Assembly (NCBI RefSeq): GCF_000426545.1
Contig: NZ_AUFO01000011.1
Span: 155,202-219,201, forward strand
DNA length: 64,000 bases
Direction of reading: 5' to 3'
Source of the DNA: Paenibacillus massiliensis subsp. panacisoli DSM 21345
GTDB lineage: Bacteria; Bacillota; Bacilli; Paenibacillales; Paenibacillaceae
Within the stretch, counting starts at the first letter, position 1. Each line of letters starts with the position of its first letter. Below the pieces are notes generated by a model. That model ran no database searches. It worked only from the letters and a program-made list of their open reading frames with translations, and had not been told where the DNA came from. The position numbers were made by a program, and so were the translations under genes. This document shows, in pieces, positions 26,923 through 36,138 of this stretch.

Positions 26923-29247
26923 ATGAGTACGGCTCAAGGAAGCGTCAAGCGGGAATGGATATTGGAAGGACTGGATTGTGCGAACTGTGCCCGTAAGATT
27001 GAGGATGGAGTACAGAAGGTCGAAGGTGTGACTTCATGCTCCGTGAATTTTGTAACCAAGAAGTTAACGCTGGAAATGAAAGAAGAATTGGCTGAAGCAG
27101 TTGCGGAGGGAGCGCGTAAAAAGGTTAAGAGCCTGGAGCCCCATATTCAGATGATGGATGCCGGGGCTGTCGCACGCCGATCGAAAGCTGGTAGCAACAG
27201 AACTGCGCATAGTCCTGGCCAGGCTGGTCACGACCATGCGGGCCAAGCGCATTCACACAAGCATGGTGGACACTCACATGCAGATCATGATCACAATGAT
27301 CACAGCCATGACCACGGCGAGGATGCTCATGCCGGACATAGTCACGATCATGGCGAAGGTGCGACACGAAAGATGCTGTATCGTCTAGGAGCAGCGCTGG
27401 TGTTGGGGATTGGTGGATTTTTATTGAACGATCAGTTTTGGCCATCATTTTCTCTTTATGCACTAGCTTATCTCATTATTGGCGGTGACATTGTCTATCA
27501 GGCTGTAAGGAACCTCTTTAGAGGCAATCTTTTTGATGAGTATTTCCTGATGTCCGTAGCCACACTGGCCGCGTTCGCTATTGGTGAATATCCTGAAGGC
27601 GTGGCAGTTATGCTGTTTTACCAGGTAGGCGAGATGTTCCAGGGAATTGCAGTGAATCGTTCTCGCAAATCGATTACCTCGCTTCTTGATATCCGTCCAG
27701 ACTCTGCTAATTTGTTAGTGAATGGAGAGGTACGCCGTGTCTCGCCAGAAGAGGTAGAGGTAGGTGATCACATTCAGATCAAGCCTGGGGAGAAGGTTCC
27801 GCTCGATGGCAAAGTCATTTCGGGCCGATCTATGATTGATACTTCAGCGCTTACAGGTGAATCTGTGCCACGGAGTGTCGAGGTAGGAGAACAAGTGCTG
27901 AGCGGTACGGTTAACAAGAACGGTGTGCTCACAGTGGAGGTCACTAAGGAATTCGGGGAATCCACAGTATCGAAAATCTTGGAGCTGGTGCAGAACGCGA
28001 GCAGCAAGAAAGCGCCGACCGAGAAATTCATCACTAAATTTTCAAGATACTATACGCCTGTAGTTGTCGTGATTGCGCTCCTGATGGCGGTCATTCCTCC
28101 ACTTGTGCTTGTTGATGCGACTTTTACGGAGTGGATCTATCGGGCTACAATCTTCCTGGTCATTTCCTGCCCTTGTGCGCTGGTCGTATCCATTCCACTT
28201 GGCTTCTTCGGCGGGATCGGTGCGGCCTCCAGAATTGGCGTATTAATTAAGGGAGGAAACTTCCTGGAGGCCCTTAACGATGTCAGCTACGCGGTATTTG
28301 ATAAGACGGGAACATTGACCAAGGGAACTTTCAAAGTCACTGCCATCTATCCGGCAGAGGGCTTAAGCGAGAATGAGCTGCTGGAGACAGCTGCCCTGGC
28401 AGAATTGCATTCCACGCATCCTATAGCAGAATCTGTACGCTCTGCTTATGGACATCCGTTAGAAGCTGGGCGTATCACACAATATGACGAAATATCTGGT
28501 CACGGAATTCAAGCGGTCATTGATGGTCATCAGGTACTGGCAGGCAATGTTAAGCTAATGAAGCGTGAGAGCATCAACTTCACACAGGCAGAGAGTAGTG
28601 GTACGGTTGTACACCTCGCTATTGATGGCACCTATGCAGGTTATCTGAACATCGCTGATGAGGTGAAGGAGGACTCTGCGCGGGCGTTGGCTGAATTGAA
28701 GAAGCTGGGGATCAAGAAGACAATCATGCTAACTGGCGATGCTCAAGCAGTGGGGCAGGCGGTTGGTGAGCAGCTAGGCCTCGATGAGGTATATGCAGAG
28801 CTGCTGCCACAGAATAAGGTAGAGCAGATTGAGCGCTTGGCTGCGAGCAAGGCCACTAAGGAGAAAATTCTGTTCGTAGGTGACGGGATCAATGATACCC
28901 CGGTGCTGGCAAGAGCTGATGTAGGGGTGGCAATGGGAGAACTAGGCTCGGACGCAGCTATTGAAGCAGCGGATATTGTCATTATGAATGATGAGCCGTC
29001 TCGACTGGCAGAGGCGATAAAAATAGCCAAGCGCACGCGCACGATTGTATGGCAAAATATTATTTTTGCCTTGCTGGTCAAGACAGCATTTCTTACTCTC
29101 GGGGCTTTCGGTATTGCCACGATGTGGGAAGCGGTCATATCTGATGTAGGGGTTACTTTGTTGGCCGTACTAAATGTGATGAGGGTGCTAAAAGTTGAAA
29201 CAGAGGAAACGGGAGCATCTGATCAACCAACCACGGCAACAGGGTAA
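26923..29247 (+). CDS. P1B-type heavy-metal efflux ATPase, CadA/ZntA-like
   Basis: A 774-residue exporter of divalent soft metals (zinc, cadmium, lead). It has an N-terminal metal-binding domain (D-C-A-N-C-A, residues about 18-23), a long His-rich stretch near residues 105-145 with repeated H-D-H and H-S-H, transmembrane C-P-C in S-C-P-C-A-L, phosphorylation site D-K-T-G-T, the H-P of S-T-H-P-I-A, and hinge G-D-G-I-N-D. The CPC motif and upstream CzrA-like operator point to zinc/cadmium rather than copper. AAGGGATGAGG precedes ATG 26923. Confidence 0.95.
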   Translation: MSTAQGSVKREWILEGLDCANCARKIEDGVQKVEGVTSCSVNFVTKKLTLEMKEELAEAVAEGARKKVKSLEPHIQMMDAGAVARRSKAGSNRTAHSPGQAGHDHAGQAHSHKHGGHSHADHDHNDHSHDHGEDAHAGHSHDHGEGATRKMLYRLGAALVLGIGGFLLNDQFWPSFSLYALAYLIIGGDIVYQAVRNLFRGNLFDEYFLMSVATLAAFAIGEYPEGVAVMLFYQVGEMFQGIAVNRSRKSITSLLDIRPDSANLLVNGEVRRVSPEEVEVGDHIQIKPGEKVPLDGKVISGRSMIDTSALTGESVPRSVEVGEQVLSGTVNKNGVLTVEVTKEFGESTVSKILELVQNASSKKAPTEKFITKFSRYYTPVVVVIALLMAVIPPLVLVDATFTEWIYRATIFLVISCPCALVVSIPLGFFGGIGAASRIGVLIKGGNFLEALNDVSYAVFDKTGTLTKGTFKVTAIYPAEGLSENELLETAALAELHSTHPIAESVRSAYGHPLEAGRITQYDEISGHGIQAVIDGHQVLAGNVKLMKRESINFTQAESSGTVVHLAIDGTYAGYLNIADEVKEDSARALAELKKLGIKKTIMLTGDAQAVGQAVGEQLGLDEVYAELLPQNKVEQIERLAASKATKEKILFVGDGINDTPVLARADVGVAMGELGSDAAIEAADIVIMNDEPSRLAEAIKIAKRTRTIVWQNIIFALLVKTAFLTLGAFGIATMWEAVISDVGVTLLAVLNVMRVLKVETEETGASDQPTTATG

Positions 29248-29489
29248 ACGGTTCTCTAATGTCGTCAAGATCAATTAGCAGGTAGTGAAGAGTCAGTTCA
29301 TGTTTACGAGTCAAAGGCATTGCAGTTCTTGGGAGCTGAGGTGCCTTCTTTTGCTGATCCATCCGTTAATCGGCATAAGGGAAGATGGAAGCTAATATGG
29401 TAATTCTAGGGCTGCTGATAACGCTTTACTGGAACCATCATGCAGCGTGAATTAGTGTATTCAATATGAGTTGGAAAGGATGAGCATGC

Positions 29490-30380
29490 ATGAGCGCAAG
29501 ACGAGGGGAATTAAGGCTTGAGGAGCATGCTGGCCAAGACAGGGTAGCTAGAGTCAGGGAGTCTGGCACGCTGAATAAGCGATCAGGCATCCGTATGGAT
29601 CTGTCCAGGTACATGATGGATTTCTCTCATCCGTCATGGCCTGAGGTGCCCGCCAGCGTAGATGGGGTGTTCCTCAGGGGAGATGCCCAGTTCATGGCAA
29701 CGAGCCTACTTGAGCTTGTTGAGATGTACAAAGGATCGCCTCTCGATACCCGGCTTGTGTGGGGAAGAAGAATGAGGGCTATACTCGAAGCCCAATATGA
29801 TTCATGCATGTCTGTGCTGAGCGGGCAGGCGTTGTCTGTAGCTCTGGTACATTCGATACCTGAGGCAGGTCTGTTGCGCGAGCTCCAGGATATTCAAGCC
29901 GAAGCTTTGCTACGAGCAGCCTGGACCTCCATTCGCCAAGGAAAGGAGCTTGAGCTGGAGATTGCGATCCCAGATCCCGACAGTATAAGTACCTTCCGTC
30001 AGATGGACGAATGGCTGGAGCAGGTGAGCAGGCAGACACTACTTGGCTACCGTGGCTCAGTACGTTATCGGGTTGGAGCCATCTACAGTGGGATCGAGTA
30101 TACACGGATTCATGTGGATATGGCGAGAATCGCAGATTTTGTAATTCTGGATGGGCTCCCCAAGACGACTGCAGACACATGTAGCAGCCATAACCATCTC
30201 GCATCAGCCGGAGAGTGGGCGGGGCTGGCTCATGCACTGAGCGGTATCAAGCCGCATATTAAGGTATGGGCGACGGCCAAGGGGCAGCAGCTTTGTGCCA
30301 TAGAGCGCTATCTTGAAGACGTGACGCTCGGTGAAGCTTACGGCTTCATCTGCGAGCCGGGTGTATTTACTCAAGCCTGA
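29490..30380 (+). CDS. Putative PEP-utilising-enzyme-like domain protein
   Basis: A 296-residue soluble protein. Its C-terminal half (Y-R-V-G-A-I-Y-S-G-I-E-Y-T-R near residue 190, then A-D-F-V-I-L-D-G) resembles the TIM-barrel C-terminal domain of PEP synthase, PPDK and enzyme I, where the matching motif is V-G-x-M-I-E-x-P and A-x-F-F-S-x-G-T-N-D. The residues corresponding to the metal and PEP ligands do not seem conserved, and no phospho-His or ATP-grasp domain is present. It is therefore probably a degenerate, non-canonical member. The family assignment is tentative. ATG 29490 has GGAAAGGA 9 bases upstream. Confidence 0.5.
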   Translation: MSARRGELRLEEHAGQDRVARVRESGTLNKRSGIRMDLSRYMMDFSHPSWPEVPASVDGVFLRGDAQFMATSLLELVEMYKGSPLDTRLVWGRRMRAILEAQYDSCMSVLSGQALSVALVHSIPEAGLLRELQDIQAEALLRAAWTSIRQGKELELEIAIPDPDSISTFRQMDEWLEQVSRQTLLGYRGSVRYRVGAIYSGIEYTRIHVDMARIADFVILDGLPKTTADTCSSHNHLASAGEWAGLAHALSGIKPHIKVWATAKGQQLCAIERYLEDVTLGEAYGFICEPGVFTQA

Positions 30381-30455
30381 CCAGCTTACAACGTCATTAT
30401 AATGAGACATTAGCAGGGCATGCCCATGGGCGCTGAAAAAAATATGATCCCGTCT

Positions 30456-30490
30456 AGGCACACCATCTCGCGGAGATGTGTGCCTTTTTT
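30456..30490 (+). terminator. Rho-independent terminator
   Basis: AGGCACAC and GTGTGCCT arms, with inner ATCTC / GAGAT around a GCG loop and one bulged C, followed by TTTTTT. Confidence 0.9.
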
Positions 30491-30531
30491 GCTGTGTGTA
30501 GCATACGATATTGCACCTCAGCGATTTGCCC

Positions 30532-30560
30532 TTTACAGCTATACAATAGGAGCGTATAAT
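30532..30560 (+). promoter_or_regulatory. Promoter of the P1B-4 ATPase
   Basis: TTTACA (30532-30537) and TATAAT (30555-30560) with a 17-base spacer. A second, weaker candidate is TTGCGT (30572) / TATAAG (30594) with a 16-base spacer, directly next to the Fur box. Confidence 0.6.
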
Positions 30561-30602
30561 GACTGCATAAGTTGCGTTTGGTAAAAATAATTGTATAAGG
30601 TA

Positions 30603-30621
30603 AACAATGATTATCATTCTC
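30603..30621 (+). promoter_or_regulatory. Fur-type box 1
   Basis: On the reverse strand this reads GAGAATGATAATCATTGTT, matching the Fur consensus GATAATGATAATCATTATC at 16 of 19 positions. A PerR-type regulator could also bind such a sequence. Confidence 0.7.
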
Positions 30622-30629
30622 ATTGTCTG

Positions 30630-30663
30630 ACATGCTGCACCGGTTCATATCGGTGCAGCATGT
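30630..30663 (+). other. Leader hairpin between two Fur-like boxes
   Basis: ACATGCTGCACCG and CGGTGCAGCATGT form a perfect 13-bp stem with an 8-base loop. It is followed by GCCATTTT, a poor T-run, so it could be a leader structure or a weak attenuator rather than a plain terminator. Confidence 0.6.
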
Positions 30664-30680
30664 GCCATTTTCAGGGGACT

Positions 30681-30700
30681 AACAATGGCTCTCATTCTCA
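30681..30700 (+). promoter_or_regulatory. Fur-like box 2
   Basis: AACAATGgctctCATTCTCATT repeats the outline of box 1 (AACAATGattatCATTCTCATT) 78 bases downstream. It spans the first in-frame ATG (30685), which argues that translation starts further on. Confidence 0.5.
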
Positions 30701-30738
30701 TTAAGGACAGAAATTATGATCGGACAGAAAGGATCGTG

Positions 30739-32736
30739 ATGGTCATGCAAGCTATTAACAAAGGAATCGTACGTCCACAGAAAGAGGACTCCAAGAAAGC
30801 CCAACAACTGGGCCGTCCTGGATCAGGACCACAGCCTGGCTCTCGAATGCAAGCTCTGATTCGCAACAAGGAGATGCAGGCAGCATTGGGTAGTGGGGTA
30901 CTTATGCTGGTTGCATGGGGAGTAACGGGCTACTCCTACTGGTTGTCTGTAGCGCTCTATATCGTATCTTATACCCTCGGTGGGTGGTCCAAGGCCCGGG
31001 AGGGTGTGGAGACACTGCTACAGGAACGGGATCTGGATGTGAATCTGCTCATGATTGCTGCTTCACTTGGAGCTGCTGCCATCGGCTACTGGAATGAAGG
31101 AGCGATGCTTATCTTTATATTTGCCCTGAGCGGAGCTCTGGAGAGTCTGACCAATGAGCGCAGCAGCCGGGATATATCGCAGTTGGTGGCGCTTCAGCCC
31201 GAGACGGCCGTCCGAATGACGGACGAGGGAATGGAGCTTGTCTCAATTGAACAACTGATCCCCGGCGATCTGATTCTTGTTCGTCCAGGAGAGCTGATTC
31301 CAGCAGATGGCATCATCGACCGTGGTCGCTCCGCTGTGAACCAGTCATCCATTACAGGAGAATCTATACCGATCGACAAGACAACTGGAGCCGAAGTATA
31401 TGCGGGGACTGTGAATGGTGAGGGTGTACTGTATGTGAAGGTCAGTCGCTCATCAGAGGGATCGGTATTCGCCAAGATCGTCAAGCTGGTAGAGGAGGCC
31501 AAGACAGAGGTTCCGCAATCCCAGCGCTTCATTAAGCGATTCGAGGGAATATATGCCAAGGCTGTAGTGGCGATTACGGTACTGATCCTTGCTCTGGCAC
31601 CGCTGCTGTTCGGCTGGAGCTGGCAAGAGACTTTCTACAAGGCGATGGTATTTCTCGTAGTGGCATCTCCCTGTGCGCTGGTATCTTCGATTATGCCTGC
31701 CATGCTGTCAGCTATCTCCAACCGGGCAAGACGTGGGATTCTGTTCAAAAGCGGTAGCCACATGGAAAATATGGCTCTGACCTCCGTTGTGGCCTTCGAT
31801 AAGACGGGAACATTGACAGAGGGGGCTCCACAGGTTACAGATTGGTTCACGGCAGATGGCTTCGATCGTTGGGACATCATGACCGCTGTAGCAGCGATCG
31901 AAAGTCTGTCCAAGCATCCGCTGGCCAAGGCAGTCGTAGCCAAGGCTGAAGAGGAAGGGCTGGAGCTGCCTGAGGCCGAGCAAGTGAGGTCTATTACCGG
32001 CTGGGGGATGGAAGGTCGAGTAGAGGGAATCGAATGGAAGATTGGTCGCTCTGACGTGCTGACGCAGCTGCCGAACCTGGCTCCGCACTGGCAGGAGCTT
32101 CGAACGAAGCTGGAGCAGGAGGGCAAGACGGTATCTGTTATTTTGCGGGAGGATGCCCTTGTTGGTCTGATCGGAGCACGGGATGAACTGCGCCCACAGG
32201 CCCGAGAAGCAATACAACGTCTACGTGCCATTGGGGTAAAGGTAGCGATGCTATCGGGGGATCATCCCGACACCGCAGCTGTCATTGCACGAGAGGCAGG
32301 AGTGGATTGGGTATATGGCGGTCTGACGCCAGGGCAGAAGGTTGAGCATGTGCGCCAGCTGCGAGAGCAGCATGGTCATGTCGTGATGGTGGGGGATGGT
32401 GTCAATGATGCGCCAGCTTTAGCAGCTGCTACCGTGGGATTGGGTATGGGCATGAATGGCAGTGGTGCTGCACTGGAGGTGGCTGATGTGGTCTTGATGA
32501 ATGATGGCATTGAGGAGATTGCCTCCACGATTATCGTAGCTCGCCGTGCTGCACGTATCGTCAAGCAGAACATGATCTTTGCGATGCTGGTCATTCTGAT
32601 CCTCATCACCGCGAACTTTATGGAGAATATCGCGCTCCCGCTGGGCGTAATCGGACACGAGGGTAGTACACTGCTTGTGATTTTGAATGGTCTAAGACTG
32701 CTTCGACCTGTCTCGCAGGGAGAGCGGACAAAGTAG
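30739..32736 (+). CDS. P1B-4-type metal efflux ATPase (PfeT/ZosA-like)
   Basis: About 665 residues. It lacks an N-terminal metal-binding domain, has transmembrane S-P-C (A-S-P-C-A-L) instead of CPC, D-K-T-G-T, S-K-H-P-L and G-D-G-V-N-D, and ends with the P1B-4 signature H-E-G-S-T-L-L-V-I-L-N-G-L. P1B-4 pumps export iron(II) or cobalt(II); PfeT of B. subtilis and FrvA of Listeria are examples controlled by Fur/PerR. Two Fur-like boxes upstream fit an iron exporter. ATG 30739 has AGAAAGGA 5 bases before it and is preferred over ATG 30685, which lies inside box 2. Confidence 0.93.
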   Translation: MVMQAINKGIVRPQKEDSKKAQQLGRPGSGPQPGSRMQALIRNKEMQAALGSGVLMLVAWGVTGYSYWLSVALYIVSYTLGGWSKAREGVETLLQERDLDVNLLMIAASLGAAAIGYWNEGAMLIFIFALSGALESLTNERSSRDISQLVALQPETAVRMTDEGMELVSIEQLIPGDLILVRPGELIPADGIIDRGRSAVNQSSITGESIPIDKTTGAEVYAGTVNGEGVLYVKVSRSSEGSVFAKIVKLVEEAKTEVPQSQRFIKRFEGIYAKAVVAITVLILALAPLLFGWSWQETFYKAMVFLVVASPCALVSSIMPAMLSAISNRARRGILFKSGSHMENMALTSVVAFDKTGTLTEGAPQVTDWFTADGFDRWDIMTAVAAIESLSKHPLAKAVVAKAEEEGLELPEAEQVRSITGWGMEGRVEGIEWKIGRSDVLTQLPNLAPHWQELRTKLEQEGKTVSVILREDALVGLIGARDELRPQAREAIQRLRAIGVKVAMLSGDHPDTAAVIAREAGVDWVYGGLTPGQKVEHVRQLREQHGHVVMVGDGVNDAPALAAATVGLGMGMNGSGAALEVADVVLMNDGIEEIASTIIVARRAARIVKQNMIFAMLVILILITANFMENIALPLGVIGHEGSTLLVILNGLRLLRPVSQGERTK

Positions 32737-32787
32737 TGAAAGTCGACTGAACAGGGAAATTGGGCGTGAGAGAAAAGAGGTGGGAGG

Positions 32788-32840
<53 letters not shown>

Positions 32841-32943
32841 CGCGGAGACTAGGATGTAATTAAGCATGGGGACAACGAAGCAACGTAGAAAATGAGGCGA
32901 TGAGGCAGTAAATGTTACGCCAAAAAAGCTACTGACGTAGAAC

Positions 32944-33215
32944 TGAACACACCCCTGTCAAGTAGACAGCAAATAAAAAGCAACTTTAAGCAACCTGAGT
33001 CCGATATTCATACGGGCTTAGGTTGCTTAATTTTTGTTGAAAACGTTGGTGGTTGTAGAAATAGATGTAACGTTGAACAACATGTTTCACTGCCTCACCT
33101 GTTCGAAACCTGTAACGATTAAAACACTCCGCTTTGGAATGGCTAAAGAAGTTCTCCATACATGCGTTATCCTAGCAGTTTCCCTTTCTGGACATACTGG
33201 CAACCATTACAGGGG
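32944..33215 (-). mobile_element. IS3/IS150-like remnant, right end with orfB 3' fragment
   Basis: On the minus strand bases 33215-32986 encode the end of an IS3-family transposase: S-M-S-R-K-G-N-C, a stop codon in place of Tyr (TAG at 33174-33172), D-N-A-C-M-E-N-F-F-S-H, Y-I-Y-F-Y-N-H-Q-R-F, and the final N-L-S-P-Y-E-Y-R-T-Q. The terminal repeat reads TGAACACACCCCTGTCAAGT from the outside (32944 onward). The gene is inactive: it has a nonsense codon and its 5' part is missing. Confidence 0.9.
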
Positions 33216-33394
33216 AACTTATAAAGTTATCTTTATTATCCCCTATGTTCTTACAGAAAAGGATAGTTAATAAGATTACGAATGAATGCATTTTAGAAGA
33301 ATAATACTTTGTGATCGTGCCTAGGTCAGTGCGTATCAATGCTAATACAAGATAAACAGATCATAAACGTTCAATAATTCACTCAAAAGTTTGT

Positions 33395-34579
33395 TTATTC
33401 TGCCCTGAAAAACAGTCCGTAAGGGCTATTTACCCCTGGAGGGATAATTGTATCTAAAGTGTATTGTTTTCTATTATCAATCACCACTGCGTCTCCCTTA
33501 CTGAACTTCACTGATGGTTTGTATTTAGTTGCAGGACTGATTTTGTAATGAATAGTACCTCCACGTAAAGCGTTCTTAGCACTTCCTAGAAGAGTAAGAA
33601 CTTTTGTACGATTTGATTTGTTAATAATGTTAATATTAAATGTATAATCTGTTGCCCAAAACGCTCCCTGGTATTTAGTTATGCCATTTTTGAAGGTAAA
33701 CACCTCAGTAGGATCTTGTGCCAGTCCGTCTCGTGACCATCTCGATGTGAGACGTTCTTGCTCATCTTTTAAACTTAAACTTTCTCCGTCACCAAAAGCG
33801 ATCCACTTTTCAAGGTTGTTTGAGTCCAGTGTTACGTTGAGAGTTACAGTTCTTCCTGAATGTTCTAGTAGTCCACGATAACAGTCATCTTTGTCTTTCT
33901 CAACATCAACATTAGTAGGGGCAATTGTTGTTGTATTCGCATACTGAATAATATTCTTTGAACCATCATTAGTAACGATGTCAGAGATCTTTAGAGAATC
34001 TGCCGTCTGATTATTAGTTGCGTTTTCTGCTCGAAAGTCACCAATAAAAGCAATAGTATATTTTCCTTTACTATTAGCATAATTGAAAAAGTGTGATTCA
34101 CCTGGCTTCAAACGAACAATGAATTTTTTAGATTTACTTGAAGGTTCTTTCAGGAATTTGTCAATTGCTTGAGCCCCCGCTTTCGCAGGATTATTAGGAT
34201 CAGTTGATAACCCATCACCTTTACTATAATAATACAGATTAATTGGGTAAGAATTTGTGTTTTTCACAAACATGTAGAAAGAAATTGGACCACCGAGTTT
34301 ATTAATATGATATGACCAAAATCTAAAGTCTCCTCTTACAGTATCACGATAAAGTGTCTGATTGACTTGCGATGCTTTTTCGATAGCTTCGGGAGCATTT
34401 GATATAAAAACTTGTTTTCCTGTTTTTTCAACAGATACCTCTGTTGAATCGCTAGGTACCCTATTAGTAAACGAGTTAATTGGTATCTTTTGCCCAACTG
34501 AAATAGCTGATGCAGTAGTGGGTAGTAGAAGGATGAACATGCTTAATAATATTAAAGTCTGTTTGAATAATGGTTTCAT
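33395..34579 (-). CDS. Secreted protein of unknown function (AT-rich island)
   Basis: A 394-residue protein with a clear signal peptide (hydrophobic residues 8-20, cleavage after T-A-S-A near residue 25). The rest is Asn/Lys/Ser-rich and looks beta-rich, with only one Cys, and has no membrane segment or cell-wall anchor. I do not recognise a family. AAAGGGG precedes the start. Codon use is clearly more AT-rich than the flanking chromosome, like the divergent RCC1 gene. Confidence 0.75.
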   Translation of the reverse strand: MKPLFKQTLILLSMFILLLPTTASAISVGQKIPINSFTNRVPSDSTEVSVEKTGKQVFISNAPEAIEKASQVNQTLYRDTVRGDFRFWSYHINKLGGPISFYMFVKNTNSYPINLYYYSKGDGLSTDPNNPAKAGAQAIDKFLKEPSSKSKKFIVRLKPGESHFFNYANSKGKYTIAFIGDFRAENATNNQTADSLKISDIVTNDGSKNIIQYANTTTIAPTNVDVEKDKDDCYRGLLEHSGRTVTLNVTLDSNNLEKWIAFGDGESLSLKDEQERLTSRWSRDGLAQDPTEVFTFKNGITKYQGAFWATDYTFNINIINKSNRTKVLTLLGSAKNALRGGTIHYKISPATKYKPSVKFSKGDAVVIDNRKQYTLDTIIPPGVNSPYGLFFRAE

Positions 34580-34869
34580 GTTAATTCCCCTTTCAGTGTT
34601 AGATTACTATTACTCAAATTACAATAATAGTAAACTTAATAGTGGTGACGAAGTAATTATATCCTTTAAAGGAATTTTAATACACAATTTTATGTTTAGT
34701 TCATATAAAGTACATAAACTCCAATAAAGTTCGATAATGGTATTATTAAATAATAATATTATTAATTCAATATACTTTTAATATTGTAATATAAATATTG
34801 ATAATAGAAAATTATGGGTTTATAATTTAATTTATGAAATATAACACTATTATGAGAGGCGTGAAGCTT
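34580..34869. promoter_or_regulatory. AT-rich divergent intergenic region
   Basis: Separates the two divergently transcribed secreted-protein genes. It is very AT-rich with several overlapping TAATATTATTA-type palindromes near 34740-34800, so a specific promoter cannot be chosen with confidence. Confidence 0.4.
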
Positions 34870-36048
34870 ATGCTAAGAAAAAGATTTTTAATAAGTGTTT
34901 TATCAGTGGTTATGCTTGTTGGAGTAAGCTCAGGAGTGACTAGTGCTGCTCCAAATTCGAATTATGATAATCTTCTTGCTGCAAGAAATGATAATACATA
35001 TCTTGCAATGGAGGATGGTTCTTCGTTTTATGCAGCTGGATTAGGCATGAACCTTGGAGTTAGTGCAGGTAATTACTCCGCTACTCCTTTAAAGGTTGAC
35101 ATATCTGACATAGCGATGATTGATGCTGGTAATGGAACTCATGCGGTCTTAGTGAAAAATGATGGTACACTGTGGTCTTGGGGATATGCAAGTTACGGAG
35201 AAGGAGGAACGGGACAGAGAACACAAATTATGAAAGTGCCTATTAAAAGTAATTTAATTGATAATGTTAAAGAAGCAAGAGCGGGAAAAGGTTTCACAAT
35301 CGTATTGAAAAATGACGGAACAGTGTGGTCGTTTGGAACAAATTTATATGGCCAACTGGGAATAGGAACTAAGGGGAAAGGGACTCTTTCAGGCGTCCCT
35401 GTCAAAGTTCAGGAGTTAAGTCGTATTGTAGCTATTGATTCGAACTATAATACCAGTGCAGCTTTAGATGAAGATAATGTTTTGTGGGTATGGGGACAAG
35501 GATCAACAGGTTCTTTAGGACAGGACAATGAGGAAGATCAAACTTTCCCTGTACCGTATCCAATTGAAGATGTTAAAAGTTTTTCTGTCGGAGAAGACAG
35601 ATTATATGTCGTAACCAATAGTGGTGAAGTTTATGGGTCAGGCAGAAATGTACAGGGAAGGCTTGGAGACGGTACAACAATTAAGAGAAGCTATCCCGTA
35701 TCTATTGACATTACTAATGTTGATAAAATAAGTGTGGGAGGCTCTCATGCTTTGGCTCTGAAAAAAGATGGATCTGTATGGGCCTGGGGAGTAAATGCTA
35801 GCGGTCAAGTGGGAAATGGAACTAGCCAGTTTTCATATAAAACTCCAGTTCAAGTCATTGATACTACATATTCTCCACTTACTGATGTTGTTGCTATCGT
35901 AGCCAAAGATGATCATTCGCACGCTTTAAAATCAGATGGCTCACTCTGGGCATGGGGAAGTAATGGTAATGGAAAACTTGGAATTGATAAAAAAATTAAA
36001 AAGCAAATAGTAGCAACTAAATCGGATTTTCCAAATCCTTTTAATTAA
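34870..36048 (+). CDS. Secreted RCC1-repeat (beta-propeller) protein
   Basis: About 392 residues. A signal peptide ends near V-T-S-A, then six recognisable RCC1-type repeats follow, each with the pattern G-x-x-H-x-x-x-L-K-x-D-G-x-x-W-x-W-G and then G-Q-L-G-x-G (for example L-K-N-D-G-T-V-W-S-F-G and L-K-S-D-G-S-L-W-A-W-G). A seven-bladed propeller with one degenerate blade is likely. Function is unknown; such bacterial proteins may act in protein-protein contact. ATG 34870 has GAGAGG 10 bases upstream and begins the signal peptide; ATG 34834 adds an odd extension. Confidence 0.85.
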   Translation: MLRKRFLISVLSVVMLVGVSSGVTSAAPNSNYDNLLAARNDNTYLAMEDGSSFYAAGLGMNLGVSAGNYSATPLKVDISDIAMIDAGNGTHAVLVKNDGTLWSWGYASYGEGGTGQRTQIMKVPIKSNLIDNVKEARAGKGFTIVLKNDGTVWSFGTNLYGQLGIGTKGKGTLSGVPVKVQELSRIVAIDSNYNTSAALDEDNVLWVWGQGSTGSLGQDNEEDQTFPVPYPIEDVKSFSVGEDRLYVVTNSGEVYGSGRNVQGRLGDGTTIKRSYPVSIDITNVDKISVGGSHALALKKDGSVWAWGVNASGQVGNGTSQFSYKTPVQVIDTTYSPLTDVVAIVAKDDHSHALKSDGSLWAWGSNGNGKLGIDKKIKKQIVATKSDFPNPFN

Positions 36049-36074
36049 TACTCAAGAAAATAATACAACTTAGG

Positions 36075-36112
36075 AGATGGGTCATCAAATTGGCTCATCT
36101 TTTCTCTTTTTT
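36075..36112 (+). terminator. Terminator of the RCC1 gene
   Basis: AGATGGGT pairs with GCTCATCT (two wobble pairs), followed by TTTCTCTTTTTT. Confidence 0.7.
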
Positions 36113-36138
36113 CTGGGAATTAAAATCTAAAACCAAAA

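Noticed and set aside
33034..33270. Plus-strand 78-residue ORF
   Set aside because: Antisense shadow of the IS3 orfB remnant.
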